Shown here in pieces: positions 32,938 to 41,509 of a DNA stretch of 41,509 nt. A program made the position numbers and the translations under genes. This DNA is from Thermodesulfovibrio sp. (GTDB lineage: Bacteria > Nitrospirota > Thermodesulfovibrionia > Thermodesulfovibrionales > Thermodesulfovibrionaceae), in contig JANXBR010000004.1 in NCBI GenBank assembly GCA_025060625.1, positions 1-41,509 of the forward strand. Reading direction: 5' to 3'. How positions within the stretch are numbered: the stretch's first letter is position 1; each line of letters opens with the position of its first letter. Below the pieces are notes generated by a model. It did not search any database. It saw nothing but the letters and a program-made list of their open reading frames with translations, and was not told where the DNA came from.

Positions 32938-34200
32938 TCAACTCTTATTTTTTAAAATAAAATCGTAAAATATTTTAATATTATGGAATCCTCTTCTTTT
33001 ATTTCTATTTGAACCTCTAAATATTATTACTTCCACACCAATTTTTCTGCATATCTCACAATTACATTTTTCCCAGGGTCTATCCATTAATGTCTTTCTA
33101 TATTTATCGTAATGGTGATTACCGTCATATTCTCTTAAAAGAAGTTTATCGTATTCAAGAATCGTATTTAGAACTTCTTCAATATTTTTTGTTTTTCTGT
33201 CTGCATAATCTCTTAAGACTTTTAATGCTTTTGTTTCCATTTCTATTACTTTGTCTATTGAATAGCCCTCTTTTAAGGCATTTTTTATTAATACAGGATT
33301 ATCAGAATAGGGTACTCTTATTGCAGCATACCAATCCCCATTTTTTGTAATATAATTTCTACCTGCTCTTAACCATGCTTTTCTTAAAAATGAAGCACTA
33401 TCAAGACTTGAAACACCTAAGGATTTGAATTCCTTTATTATTTGTGGACGTAGTATTCCGAAAAGATGAATTTTAATATTTTTTTTAGCAATAACTTTTT
33501 TCACTCTTTTAAGAATTTCAACTATTTCATCATCTGATTTCGGCACTAATGTGCCAATTCCAATATATGAATATCCCATTTCAATTAATCTTGCTGTGGA
33601 ATCTGCATAAGTCTCTGGTGAGTAACCTTGCACTGCTCCAATAGGTATGAAGTTTAGATTTTTCTTTCTATGATATTTAATAAAATCCTTAGCATTACTA
33701 ATGCTTAACTGACGTCTTTGTTCTTTTTGCTGGTCTGTGAGTGGAATTTTTATCTTTTTATTTCCATCAACTTTTTTTACTATTATATCTGGAATCATGT
33801 GGTCAACTGAAACACCGTAGTCAAATCTTAGAGATTGATATGTTTCAGCAACTTTCTCAGTATGATAATCATCTGGTGGTATTTCTTCATTAATATAACT
33901 AAATGCGCCACAATCTCCCATGACTTCTAATTTTGATTTGGGATGTATTTTAAGATATTCTTTGATAGAACCGTAAGTTCTGACTTGCCTTTGTCCATTG
34001 ATGTCTGAATTTAAATTAATTTTATTTTTGAAAATTGCTAAACTAACTAAAATTCCGTCATAGGGAGGCTTTTTGAAAATTTGGTGAGCATATATATCAG
34101 TATCATAGGCTATGGATTTATCTCTGCTGAATTCATCATTTTCAAAGTTATAATTTGGATCTAATCGGTCTTCCCAATCAGGTAAAAAGTAACGCATCAA
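32938..34200 (-). CDS. TGT-superfamily protein, DpdA-like (putative base-exchange transglycosylase)
   Basis: GDCGAF and SLDSASF align with the TGT catalytic-Asp regions; PIGAVQGYSPETYADSTARLIEMGYSYIGIGTLVP aligns with the G-V-Q-G / A-I-G-G-L regions; CNCEIC...FHN matches the CxCxxC...H zinc site. Start TTG 34200 or ATG 34197. Confidence 0.82.
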   Translation of the reverse strand: MMRYFLPDWEDRLDPNYNFENDEFSRDKSIAYDTDIYAHQIFKKPPYDGILVSLAIFKNKINLNSDINGQRQVRTYGSIKEYLKIHPKSKLEVMGDCGAFSYINEEIPPDDYHTEKVAETYQSLRFDYGVSVDHMIPDIIVKKVDGNKKIKIPLTDQQKEQRRQLSISNAKDFIKYHRKKNLNFIPIGAVQGYSPETYADSTARLIEMGYSYIGIGTLVPKSDDEIVEILKRVKKVIAKKNIKIHLFGILRPQIIKEFKSLGVSSLDSASFLRKAWLRAGRNYITKNGDWYAAIRVPYSDNPVLIKNALKEGYSIDKVIEMETKALKVLRDYADRKTKNIEEVLNTILEYDKLLLREYDGNHHYDKYRKTLMDRPWEKCNCEICRKIGVEVIIFRGSNRNKRRGFHNIKIFYDFILKNKS

Positions 34201-34203
34201 TCA

Positions 34204-35979
34204 TTATTTATTTTTATTAATTTCGTCTAAAAATTTATTTATCCTATCATCAGCATTTTCAGTGTGAATAGGTATTGGAATAGCATCAAGTCCTGTTGCA
34301 TCATAACTAACGAGAAGCCAATCACCTTTTTTAAATTTAAATGTTTGCTTAAATATATCCTCTGATATTCCAAAAGCCTGAGCTACCACTTCTCTGTCTG
34401 TTTGTCTTGGAAGCTTGCTTATAAAGTAAGTATGAGGCTGTGCCATTATACTTGTATCCAGATATCTTACCCTCTGTGTAGCTATTCCGAGCCCTAATCC
34501 AAATTTTCTCCCTCTTCGCGCTATGGTCATAGCAATAGATGAAGACAGTTCATATGAACCCTTTGGTTGTTGGGGAATAAACTCATCAGCTTCGTCAAAA
34601 ACAAATAGACATAGTGGAGTTATTTCACCTGTCATACGCCTATTATCATATAATTCGTTGCCTAATCTATGGGCAAACTCTCTTAGTATATCAGGGTTGT
34701 GAGAGTTTATTATATAAAGAGAGGAAGATGTTTTGTCATTAAGTTCAGAAATTATCTCATTAGTGGTTATACCACATTTAATATCTTTGTTACTTGTTAA
34801 AATCACACTTTTTAATACATTAATTAGATTTGAAAAATCTTCTCTATATTGATTAAACTTTTCAGTTTTTTCTAAATTTTGCAGTAATTTTTGCGCTAAA
34901 TCAGAAGTTAATTTCTCATCTTGGTCTTTGTATTTGCCAAAAACTTGTCCGATAATATTATTTATATTATTCCAATGAGAAGAACCTTTTTGCCTTTTGC
35001 CCCAGGGATTACCTTTTTGTACAGCCTGATCAACGGTTAAATCTAAAAGTTCCTGCCATAGTTTGATTTTCTTGTGGTATATTAACAATCCCAAAGGTTT
35101 TATAAAGTCATTCTGTCTTCTTTTAAGCATCTTTGGAAGTAAAGTGGTTTTTTGATAAATTTCAGCGATCTGTCTTGTTAATTTGATCTCATTATTTAAG
35201 CATTTAAAGACAATATCAGGTAGAGTCTTTTCCTCAAGGCATATAATTTTTGCTTTAGGAATTTTTAGAAGCTGATCAATTAAAAGTGCCGTATATTCTC
35301 CCATTAGATCAAATAATATTATCTTTACGGGTTCTTTAGTATTCTCTAAAATTTTGCTTATTAATGTGCTCATAAAGTTAGATTTACCTGCACCAGTGAA
35401 ACCAAATACTCCAAAATGAACCTTTATCAGGTCTTCAATTCGGAGTAGTATGTTAATCTCAGGGTCTCTTACTAAATTACCTATTATTAATGTATTTTCA
35501 ACTTCTGGATTTATCCCCAAATTAATAACTCTCTGTGTATATTCATTATTTAACAAATTAACCTTTGCTCCAATCATAGGAATGTTTTCCTCTATTTGAA
35601 AAGTGGTTTCATCATTAGTAAGTTTGAGCTCAAAATTAGTAGGAACAGCAATACACCTTATTTTTGTTGTGTCTTCAGTAGATTCATTTTCTTGCTCCCA
35701 GTCCAAACATGCGCTGTGTGCAGCTTCAACAATAAATCCAGGGTAGCCACTGATATCAGAGCCAAGAGCATAATGCATAGGTAAAATTGAGACTATCTCT
35801 AAAATACTCAAATGTGTTTCCATATTATTTGATGCAAAATTAGGAACAACAACCATAGTACCTTCACGAATAAGATTTATAGCTTTTTTTGTATAATCAA
35901 ACCAGATTTCAAACTCGTATCTTGTATCTGGATTCTCCGTGATTTTCATTAATGTGCCAAATATATTTGGAATAAACAT
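34204..35979 (-). CDS. HerA-type FtsK/VirB4-superfamily ATPase
   Basis: HVGVFGFTGAGKSNFMSTLISK-type Walker A (FGFTGAGKSN), LCLFVFDEADEFIP Walker B, LGIATQRVRYLDTSIMAQPHTYFISKLPRQTDREVVAQAFG. Confidence 0.9.
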   Translation of the reverse strand: MFIPNIFGTLMKITENPDTRYEFEIWFDYTKKAINLIREGTMVVVPNFASNNMETHLSILEIVSILPMHYALGSDISGYPGFIVEAAHSACLDWEQENESTEDTTKIRCIAVPTNFELKLTNDETTFQIEENIPMIGAKVNLLNNEYTQRVINLGINPEVENTLIIGNLVRDPEINILLRIEDLIKVHFGVFGFTGAGKSNFMSTLISKILENTKEPVKIILFDLMGEYTALLIDQLLKIPKAKIICLEEKTLPDIVFKCLNNEIKLTRQIAEIYQKTTLLPKMLKRRQNDFIKPLGLLIYHKKIKLWQELLDLTVDQAVQKGNPWGKRQKGSSHWNNINNIIGQVFGKYKDQDEKLTSDLAQKLLQNLEKTEKFNQYREDFSNLINVLKSVILTSNKDIKCGITTNEIISELNDKTSSSLYIINSHNPDILREFAHRLGNELYDNRRMTGEITPLCLFVFDEADEFIPQQPKGSYELSSSIAMTIARRGRKFGLGLGIATQRVRYLDTSIMAQPHTYFISKLPRQTDREVVAQAFGISEDIFKQTFKFKKGDWLLVSYDATGLDAIPIPIHTENADDRINKFLDEINKNK

Positions 35980-35980
35980 T

Positions 35981-37834
35981 TTATATCCTCCTTAAGCTGT
36001 CTCTTATAATTCTAAAGGTTTTACTAAGAGGATTTGCTCTGAATGAAATTTCGCTATTTTTTATTAATTCTTTTACCTTCTTTCCTATGGATTTTGCTCC
36101 CCAATCAGCCTTGTGTAGAGGATCGGGATAACCAATTACTTCGGGAAAGTGATTTCGTGTAAGAGTGCTTAGAAAATAAAGCATGATATCCTGTCCGATA
36201 TTAGGTGTATTATTATAGGGACAATAAAAAAGTGATAATTCTCCAATTTCGTCATTTTTAATTTTTAAGCTTAGTTTATCAGTATCCCATTCAGAATACA
36301 AAAGTCTATCCAGAAAAACAACATGACCCATTAATGGAGTTGCCTTATTTCTCTTAATAAAAAATTGAGCTAAGGACCTAGCAAAAAGTTTTTCATTAAA
36401 TACAATTGAGCCTTTTACTCCCGAAATAATAGGTGATTTTGATGGATCCTGCTGATATAAAAATAACGTCATAAAAGCTGAATCAATTTCAATAGATGAC
36501 CAGGGTGCTTCTAAATTTTCATCACATAGGGGCAATGTCTCAAGAAATATACGGTCTGTCCATGGTAATTGAAGAACTTGTAATTCATTTAATTCAGGAT
36601 AAAGTTCTAAATATTTTAAAACTCCAAGATAGTTTCTTGATAAGTATCTTGAATGTGAATCCTTAACTACTCCTGTAAGTAAAATTTTTCTCTTCCAACA
36701 CTCTTCTATCAATGCTCTTATTCCCACAGAGATTAAGAATTTAATATCATTAGGAGATAACCACCTTCTACGCCTTATACCCCTTTCATCAGCAGAATCG
36801 TAAATCAAAGCTGATTGGTCCTTTTCTATAAAAAGCTTACGACAAAGGTTCTGAAAAAAACTTTTTACATATTCCCATGAAGCTTCAACATCAACAAGAG
36901 GTCTTAAAATACCACCTTTTAAATCAGCTATTTTATTGTCAATAACATATTTAATTGCACCGCTAATCTTACCATTTGAAAATCCGAGATCTTCTATTGT
37001 TAAGCCATATTCTTTTGCTAATTGGTAAACATCTAAAGGTTTGGATCCATTTGAGTGAAATTTTGAGATAATTAAAGAGTATCTTTTAAATTTTTTAGTT
37101 CCAGGAATTCCAAGTTTTAAATTAAAAGGATGAGCAAAGGCAATAGCAATATCAGCCATATCTATGGTTCTTCTGTCATATGGATAACATCCTGCTAAAT
37201 GAACCTGTATAGGTTCAATAGCTACACTTGCCATAAGTGAACTTGGTGATAAATCAAGCATCAATAATTTGGGAGATTCTAAAACGGAACTTGTTACTAC
37301 GTTATAGGCAAGAAAAATTTCAGCTAATTGCATTATTGAAGTTTGAATGTTGGAAAGATCGATTCGGTCTGAATCAGAAACTACAAAGGTTTCCTCCATA
37401 TCTGTATCAGTAATGTCTGAAAGTTGCGCAAAGGGAATAGGTATATAGGCAACCATGCTTACATCCTTATTAATTTCCCATTTTTGATACCTAACCTTTG
37501 GAGGCTCTCCTTCAATTGAAATACTGCCTTTTGCTCCATAGGCTCCACCAAAGAAGATGATAAAATCCTTAAAAGGTTCTTTACTACAGGTTCCATCAAT
37601 TGCTACAAAATCTATTTGTTCTTTTTCAAAAAATTTTAAGATTTCTCTTTTTAATCTATAAAGATTTCCTGAGTTAGAGAATATCGGTTTATATTGTTTA
37701 ATTAATTTATAGAAAAAATCTTTGTAAAAGGCTTGTGCATTGCTAACTCTCTCAATATATAACTCTTGATATCTTTTCTTTGAATAATCAAGGGAGTTTT
37801 TGTAATTGCCAAATATTTTTGATATAGTTGACAA
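35981..37834 (-). CDS. NurA-domain 5'-3' nuclease
   Basis: FVAIDGTCS metal-site motif, LLTGVVKDSHSRYLS, and the C-terminal GYPDPLHKADWGAKSIG motif. Start reassigned to TTG 37834 behind AAAGGAGG; the ORF track starts at 37864. Confidence 0.87.
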   Translation of the reverse strand: MSTISKIFGNYKNSLDYSKKRYQELYIERVSNAQAFYKDFFYKLIKQYKPIFSNSGNLYRLKREILKFFEKEQIDFVAIDGTCSKEPFKDFIIFFGGAYGAKGSISIEGEPPKVRYQKWEINKDVSMVAYIPIPFAQLSDITDTDMEETFVVSDSDRIDLSNIQTSIMQLAEIFLAYNVVTSSVLESPKLLMLDLSPSSLMASVAIEPIQVHLAGCYPYDRRTIDMADIAIAFAHPFNLKLGIPGTKKFKRYSLIISKFHSNGSKPLDVYQLAKEYGLTIEDLGFSNGKISGAIKYVIDNKIADLKGGILRPLVDVEASWEYVKSFFQNLCRKLFIEKDQSALIYDSADERGIRRRRWLSPNDIKFLISVGIRALIEECWKRKILLTGVVKDSHSRYLSRNYLGVLKYLELYPELNELQVLQLPWTDRIFLETLPLCDENLEAPWSSIEIDSAFMTLFLYQQDPSKSPIISGVKGSIVFNEKLFARSLAQFFIKRNKATPLMGHVVFLDRLLYSEWDTDKLSLKIKNDEIGELSLFYCPYNNTPNIGQDIMLYFLSTLTRNHFPEVIGYPDPLHKADWGAKSIGKKVKELIKNSEISFRANPLSKTFRIIRDSLRRI

Positions 37835-37836
37835 TC

Positions 37837-38304
37837 TTATTCCTCCTTTAAAGTTTGAATCCATTTTTTTAATTGGGACATCTTTAAACCTATACCACCT
37901 GTTGCATATAGAAATTGAGTCTTTTTGGAAAATATAGTTTCAAATCCTTCAATTGCCGATAAATAATCTTTGCCTAAACAGATAAATATTTTACTAATAT
38001 GATAGCATTCCACTTGCTTTTTTAATGAATTTAGAAGAAATGGTTTCATATATGTTTTTGAGTCTAATCGGTGGTCATAATAACTAATATAATCAGAGGG
38101 TTTGATAAATCCGTATTTGGCTGATAAGATTATAATGCTAAGGTTTTCAGGAAACCCTTCTTCTCTCTCTATTTTCTTTAACATCCTAAAAATAACACCA
38201 TCATACAACTCCCATGCTTCCACTTTTCCTAAAACTTTTTTCTTACGTTGCGAGCATGAGATAATAAGTAAATTCGATTTTGTAATCTTACAACTTTTCT
38301 TCAT
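37837..38304 (-). CDS. DUF6884/YaaA-like protein
   Basis: LIISCSQRKKK...AWELYDG...IIILSAKYGFIKPSDYISYYDHRL pattern. Confidence 0.7.
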   Translation of the reverse strand: MKKSCKITKSNLLIISCSQRKKKVLGKVEAWELYDGVIFRMLKKIEREEGFPENLSIIILSAKYGFIKPSDYISYYDHRLDSKTYMKPFLLNSLKKQVECYHISKIFICLGKDYLSAIEGFETIFSKKTQFLYATGGIGLKMSQLKKWIQTLKEE

Positions 38305-38333
38305 TAATTTTTGTAATAAATTACCATTTTCTA

Positions 38334-39557
38334 CTATCTAAATTTATATCTTATTTCCTCCAATGCCTCCTCTTTTTTTGAAATCTTACCCGCAAGGACA
38401 AGGATCTCTATTCTTTCAAGAATTTCTCCAATCAGAGGAGATGGTTCAAAGCCAAGAGAAAGTATGTCTTCTCCTTTGATAATTGGAAGTTTTCTCTTAT
38501 TTTTGAGATAAACTTTTTTATAAAAACTCTCAATTTCCCTATAAAACCATGCTCTTGCCATTCCAATCGGATCTACACTTATGCCATAGATAAGGGCAGG
38601 ATATAGGATATTTTCGTAATTTTGGATAAATCTTACCTTATCAAGTAGTGTTTCTATTTTTTTGATGCTATCGCCTGCCTCTATCAGTTTTTCTATAAAT
38701 CTTTCCTCTTTTTTTGATGGTTTTATCTGTTTTATTAATGAGGGAGCATGAAAACCAAAAACTCCTGAAAATTTTAGACAGACTATTGTATTTAAACCGA
38801 GAGTTTTATAGTAGTTAAAGATTTTTTCTGGATTATTTAATATTTCTTCAATTATTATCAGTGCCTGAAGATTGGGTTTTAGTGGTAATAAATCAGGAGG
38901 TTTAAAAAATGAATTAAATATTTCATCTTCTATTATCATTTCAACTGTCTTTGCACTGTTGTCCACAGAGAGTATCTGCCAGAGTTCTTCCTTTATTCTT
39001 TCCTTTGCTGTAATCCTTATTAAATGGGCATTTCTTTTCAAAGCCTCACGAGTTTTATCCTCTATATCAAAGTTCAATGTAGCATGAAATCTATAAGCTC
39101 TGAGCACTCTCAAAGGGTCTGTTTTTAGATTTTCTTCCTTCACCATCCTGATTAGTCTATTTTTTATATCCTGAAGGCCTCCAAAGGGATCAATTAGTCT
39201 ATCAAGTGAGACTTCTACAGCCATTGCATTCATTGTAAAGTCTCGCTCACCAAGATCTGCTTCAATTGAATTACCACTTAACCGAGCAAAATCAATTGTT
39301 ATATCATCTTTTACAACTCTTCCTATTGAAAAGGCTTCATCAAGAAGAACAAAGCTTCCACCTATTTGTTTTGAAAATTCCTTTGCAAGCGCTATAGAAT
39401 CTCCTTTGATTGCAAAGTCCAGATCCTTTAGCTTCCTTTTCAGAAGAAGGTCTCTAATAGAACCACCTACGAGATAACTCTCATTTATAAGTTTTTTTTC
39501 TTCAAAAAAATTTAAAATTTCTTTATAATATCGGTTCTTGGTTAATGATTCAAACAT
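38334..39557 (-). CDS. cca: CCA tRNA nucleotidyltransferase / poly(A) polymerase family
   Basis: YLVGGSIRDLLLKRKLKDLDFAI, GERDFTMNAMAVE, LIDPFGGLQDIKNRLIR, DPLRVLRAYRFHA. Confidence 0.92.
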   Translation of the reverse strand: MFESLTKNRYYKEILNFFEEKKLINESYLVGGSIRDLLLKRKLKDLDFAIKGDSIALAKEFSKQIGGSFVLLDEAFSIGRVVKDDITIDFARLSGNSIEADLGERDFTMNAMAVEVSLDRLIDPFGGLQDIKNRLIRMVKEENLKTDPLRVLRAYRFHATLNFDIEDKTREALKRNAHLIRITAKERIKEELWQILSVDNSAKTVEMIIEDEIFNSFFKPPDLLPLKPNLQALIIIEEILNNPEKIFNYYKTLGLNTIVCLKFSGVFGFHAPSLIKQIKPSKKEERFIEKLIEAGDSIKKIETLLDKVRFIQNYENILYPALIYGISVDPIGMARAWFYREIESFYKKVYLKNKRKLPIIKGEDILSLGFEPSPLIGEILERIEILVLAGKISKKEEALEEIRYKFR

Positions 39558-39560
39558 ATC

Positions 39561-40001
39561 TCACCTCGTGCTTAATATAAAGGTTACAGGGCCTTCGTTT
39601 ACAAGGGATACATGCATGAAACTTCTAAATGAGCCTTCTTTTACAGAAATACCTGTCTTTCTAAGAGTATCTATAAAATCTTTATAAATTTTCTCAGCTT
39701 CTTTGGGTGGCATTGCTCTTTCAAAGGATGGACGATTTCCTTTTTTACAGTTACCCGCAAGAGTGAACTCTGATACTACCATTATTTCACCATTTACATC
39801 TTTCACAGAGAGATTCATTTTGGCATTATTGTCCTCAAAAATTCTCAAATTAATAATTTTATTTACGAGATAATCAATATCTCTCTGGCTATCACCCTTT
39901 TCAATTCCTACAAAAACAACTATTCCTCTATTAATCTCGGCTATTGTTTTTTCATTAACTTTTACTGATGCGTTTTTTACTCTTTGTAATAAAATAATCA
40001 T
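39561..40001 (-). CDS. dtd: D-aminoacyl-tRNA deacylase
   Basis: LQRVKNASVKV, VVSEFTLAGNCKKGNRPSFERAMPP, NEGPVTF motifs. Confidence 0.96.
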   Translation of the reverse strand: MIILLQRVKNASVKVNEKTIAEINRGIVVFVGIEKGDSQRDIDYLVNKIINLRIFEDNNAKMNLSVKDVNGEIMVVSEFTLAGNCKKGNRPSFERAMPPKEAEKIYKDFIDTLRKTGISVKEGSFRSFMHVSLVNEGPVTFILSTR

Positions 40002-40004
40002 TTT

Positions 40005-41090
40005 ATGTTAATATATTATATAATGTTTAAAGATACAGCATCAAAAATTTTAGTAGTTGATGATGAGGTTATAAACTTAGAGTTAATCTCTGCTATTTTT
40101 GCTGACTCACAGAATATACAAGTCCTAACAGCAAGTGATGGCGTTGAAGCAATAGAAGTTCTAAAAAATTATACTCCAGACCTTATTGTCCTTGATATAC
40201 GAATGCCCCGCATGAATGGGATTGAGGTTTTAAATGTTTTAAAATCAGATTCTAAAACATCTCATATTCCTATAGTTGTTCTCTCAGGAGATGAAAAGGA
40301 GAGAAAAAATGCTCTGAAATATGGAGCAAATGATTTTATTCCAAAACCCTTTGATGCAGAAGAATTAAGACTTAGAGTTTTCAATAATCTTCAGGTTAAA
40401 AAATATCAGGATTTAATAAAAAATCTAAATGAAGTTCTACAGCAAGAGGTAATGAAGAAAACAAAAGAACTCCGTGAAGCACTGGAACTTGCAAGGGAAG
40501 CAGAATATGAAATGGTTTTAAAACTTGGTATGATTTCTGAATTTAGAGATGAGGAAACGGGACAGCATATAAGAAGAATGAGTTACTATGCAAAATTACT
40601 TTCTCATCTTGCTGGTTTGTCCGAGTCTGAACAGGAAATTTTATTTTATGCTTCTCCCCTACATGATGTTGGAAAAATAGGAATTCCAGATAACATCTTA
40701 AAAAAACCAGGACCTCTTACCTATGAGGAGTTTGAGGTAATGAAGCTTCATACAATTATAGGTGCTAAAATCTTAGATACTGACCAAAAATTTGTTACAC
40801 TTAAGGCTGGAAAAGTAATAGCTGAGCAGCATCATGAAAAATGGGATGGCTCAGGATATCCCCGCGGGTTAAAGAAAGAAGAAATACACATATACGCAAG
40901 AGTTGTTGCTATATGTGATGTTTTTGATGCACTAACATCAGACAGGGTTTATAGACCAGCTTTCACTGTTGACCAGGCAGTTGAGATAATGAGGAAAAGT
41001 AAAGAAAGCCATTTTGATCCTAAACTTCTTGATATCTTTATGAAAAATCTTGATGTCTTTGTAAATATAAGAAACACCTTTAAAGATTAA
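40005..41090 (+). CDS. Response regulator receiver plus HD-GYP domain (putative c-di-GMP phosphodiesterase)
   Basis: ILVVDDEVINLELI, LIVLDIRMPRMNGIEVL receiver; HDVGKIGIPD and HHEKWDGSGYPRGL HD-GYP motifs. Probable real start ATG 40023. Confidence 0.95.
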   Translation: MLIYYIMFKDTASKILVVDDEVINLELISAIFADSQNIQVLTASDGVEAIEVLKNYTPDLIVLDIRMPRMNGIEVLNVLKSDSKTSHIPIVVLSGDEKERKNALKYGANDFIPKPFDAEELRLRVFNNLQVKKYQDLIKNLNEVLQQEVMKKTKELREALELAREAEYEMVLKLGMISEFRDEETGQHIRRMSYYAKLLSHLAGLSESEQEILFYASPLHDVGKIGIPDNILKKPGPLTYEEFEVMKLHTIIGAKILDTDQKFVTLKAGKVIAEQHHEKWDGSGYPRGLKKEEIHIYARVVAICDVFDALTSDRVYRPAFTVDQAVEIMRKSKESHFDPKLLDIFMKNLDVFVNIRNTFKD

Positions 41091-41091
41091 T

Positions 41092-41509
41092 CTATTCAAT
41101 AAGAATATTATCAATTAGTCTTGTATCGCCAATTTTTAGGGCAATTGCAATTAAATAACTGTCTTGTTTGTCTTTAACTTCATCAAGGGTCAAAGGATCA
41201 TATATGCCAGCATATTGAATTTCTTTAACAAGAGGTTCACTTTTAAGTATTTCATTAATTTTTAAGTTAACATCCTCTGGATTATATCCCTCTTTAAGTA
41301 ACTTTTCAGCTTCTTGTAAAGCTTTATATATAATAGTAGCTGCTTTTCTTTCCTTTTCGTTTAAATATGTATTTCTTGAACTCATTGCAAGACCATCTTG
41401 TTCCCTTACTGTTGGACATACGATAATTTCTATGTCAAAGTTCAAATCCTCAACCATTCTTTTAATTATTAATGACTGCTGATAATCCTTCTGTCCAAAA
41501 TATGCTCTT
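41092..41509 (-). CDS. panC: Pantothenate synthetase, C-terminal part (5' end beyond the window edge)
   Basis: Reading frame through the window end gives AYFGQKDYQQSLIIKRMVEDLNFDIEIIVCPTVREQDGLAMSSRNTYL. Confidence 0.95.
   Translation of the reverse strand, partial: RAYFGQKDYQQSLIIKRMVEDLNFDIEIIVCPTVREQDGLAMSSRNTYLNEKERKAATIIYKALQEAEKLLKEGYNPEDVNLKINEILKSEPLVKEIQYAGIYDPLTLDEVKDKQDSYLIAIALKIGDTRLIDNILIE

Noticed and set aside
29682-38304. Interpreting the cassette as the known dpd genomic island (dpdA-dpdK)
   Set aside because: Only the DpdA-like gene fits. I could not recognise the other dpd components; neighbours are NurA, HerA, Mre11-like and Rad50-like instead.

Overview
The window is a 41.5 kb, AT-rich chromosomal segment whose gene content fits a thermophilic sulfate-reducing bacterium, probably Thermodesulfovibrio-like Nitrospirota. 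That taxonomic call is inference from gene content. From left to right it contains: rpsB-tsf-pyrH-frr-dksA-like; truA; a chemoreceptor gene interrupted by an in-frame TGA; a decayed transposase tail abutting nusB; nusB-ribH; the rodA-mrdA-mreD-mreC-mreB cell-shape cluster; an RDD protein; a secreted repeat protein coupled to ftsY; an initiator tRNA; rdgB-type NTPase; a dissimilatory sulfate-reduction locus (adk-sat-small conserved protein-aprB-aprA-qmoA-qmoB-qmoC); M16 protease-pnp-rpsO; a six-gene minus-strand cassette; cca-dtd; an HD-GYP response regulator; and a panC fragment. The most interesting region is the cassette at about 29.68-38.30 kb, inserted between cca and rpsO-pnp. It encodes a DUF6884/YaaA-like protein, a NurA-type nuclease, a HerA-type ATPase, a DpdA-like member of the TGT superfamily with an intact-looking zinc site, an Mre11/SbcD-like phosphoesterase, and a Rad50/SbcC-like ATPase with a predicted membrane hairpin where a zinc hook would normally lie. 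I propose this as a candidate undescribed DNA-processing, base-exchange or defence system. Its function is inference.
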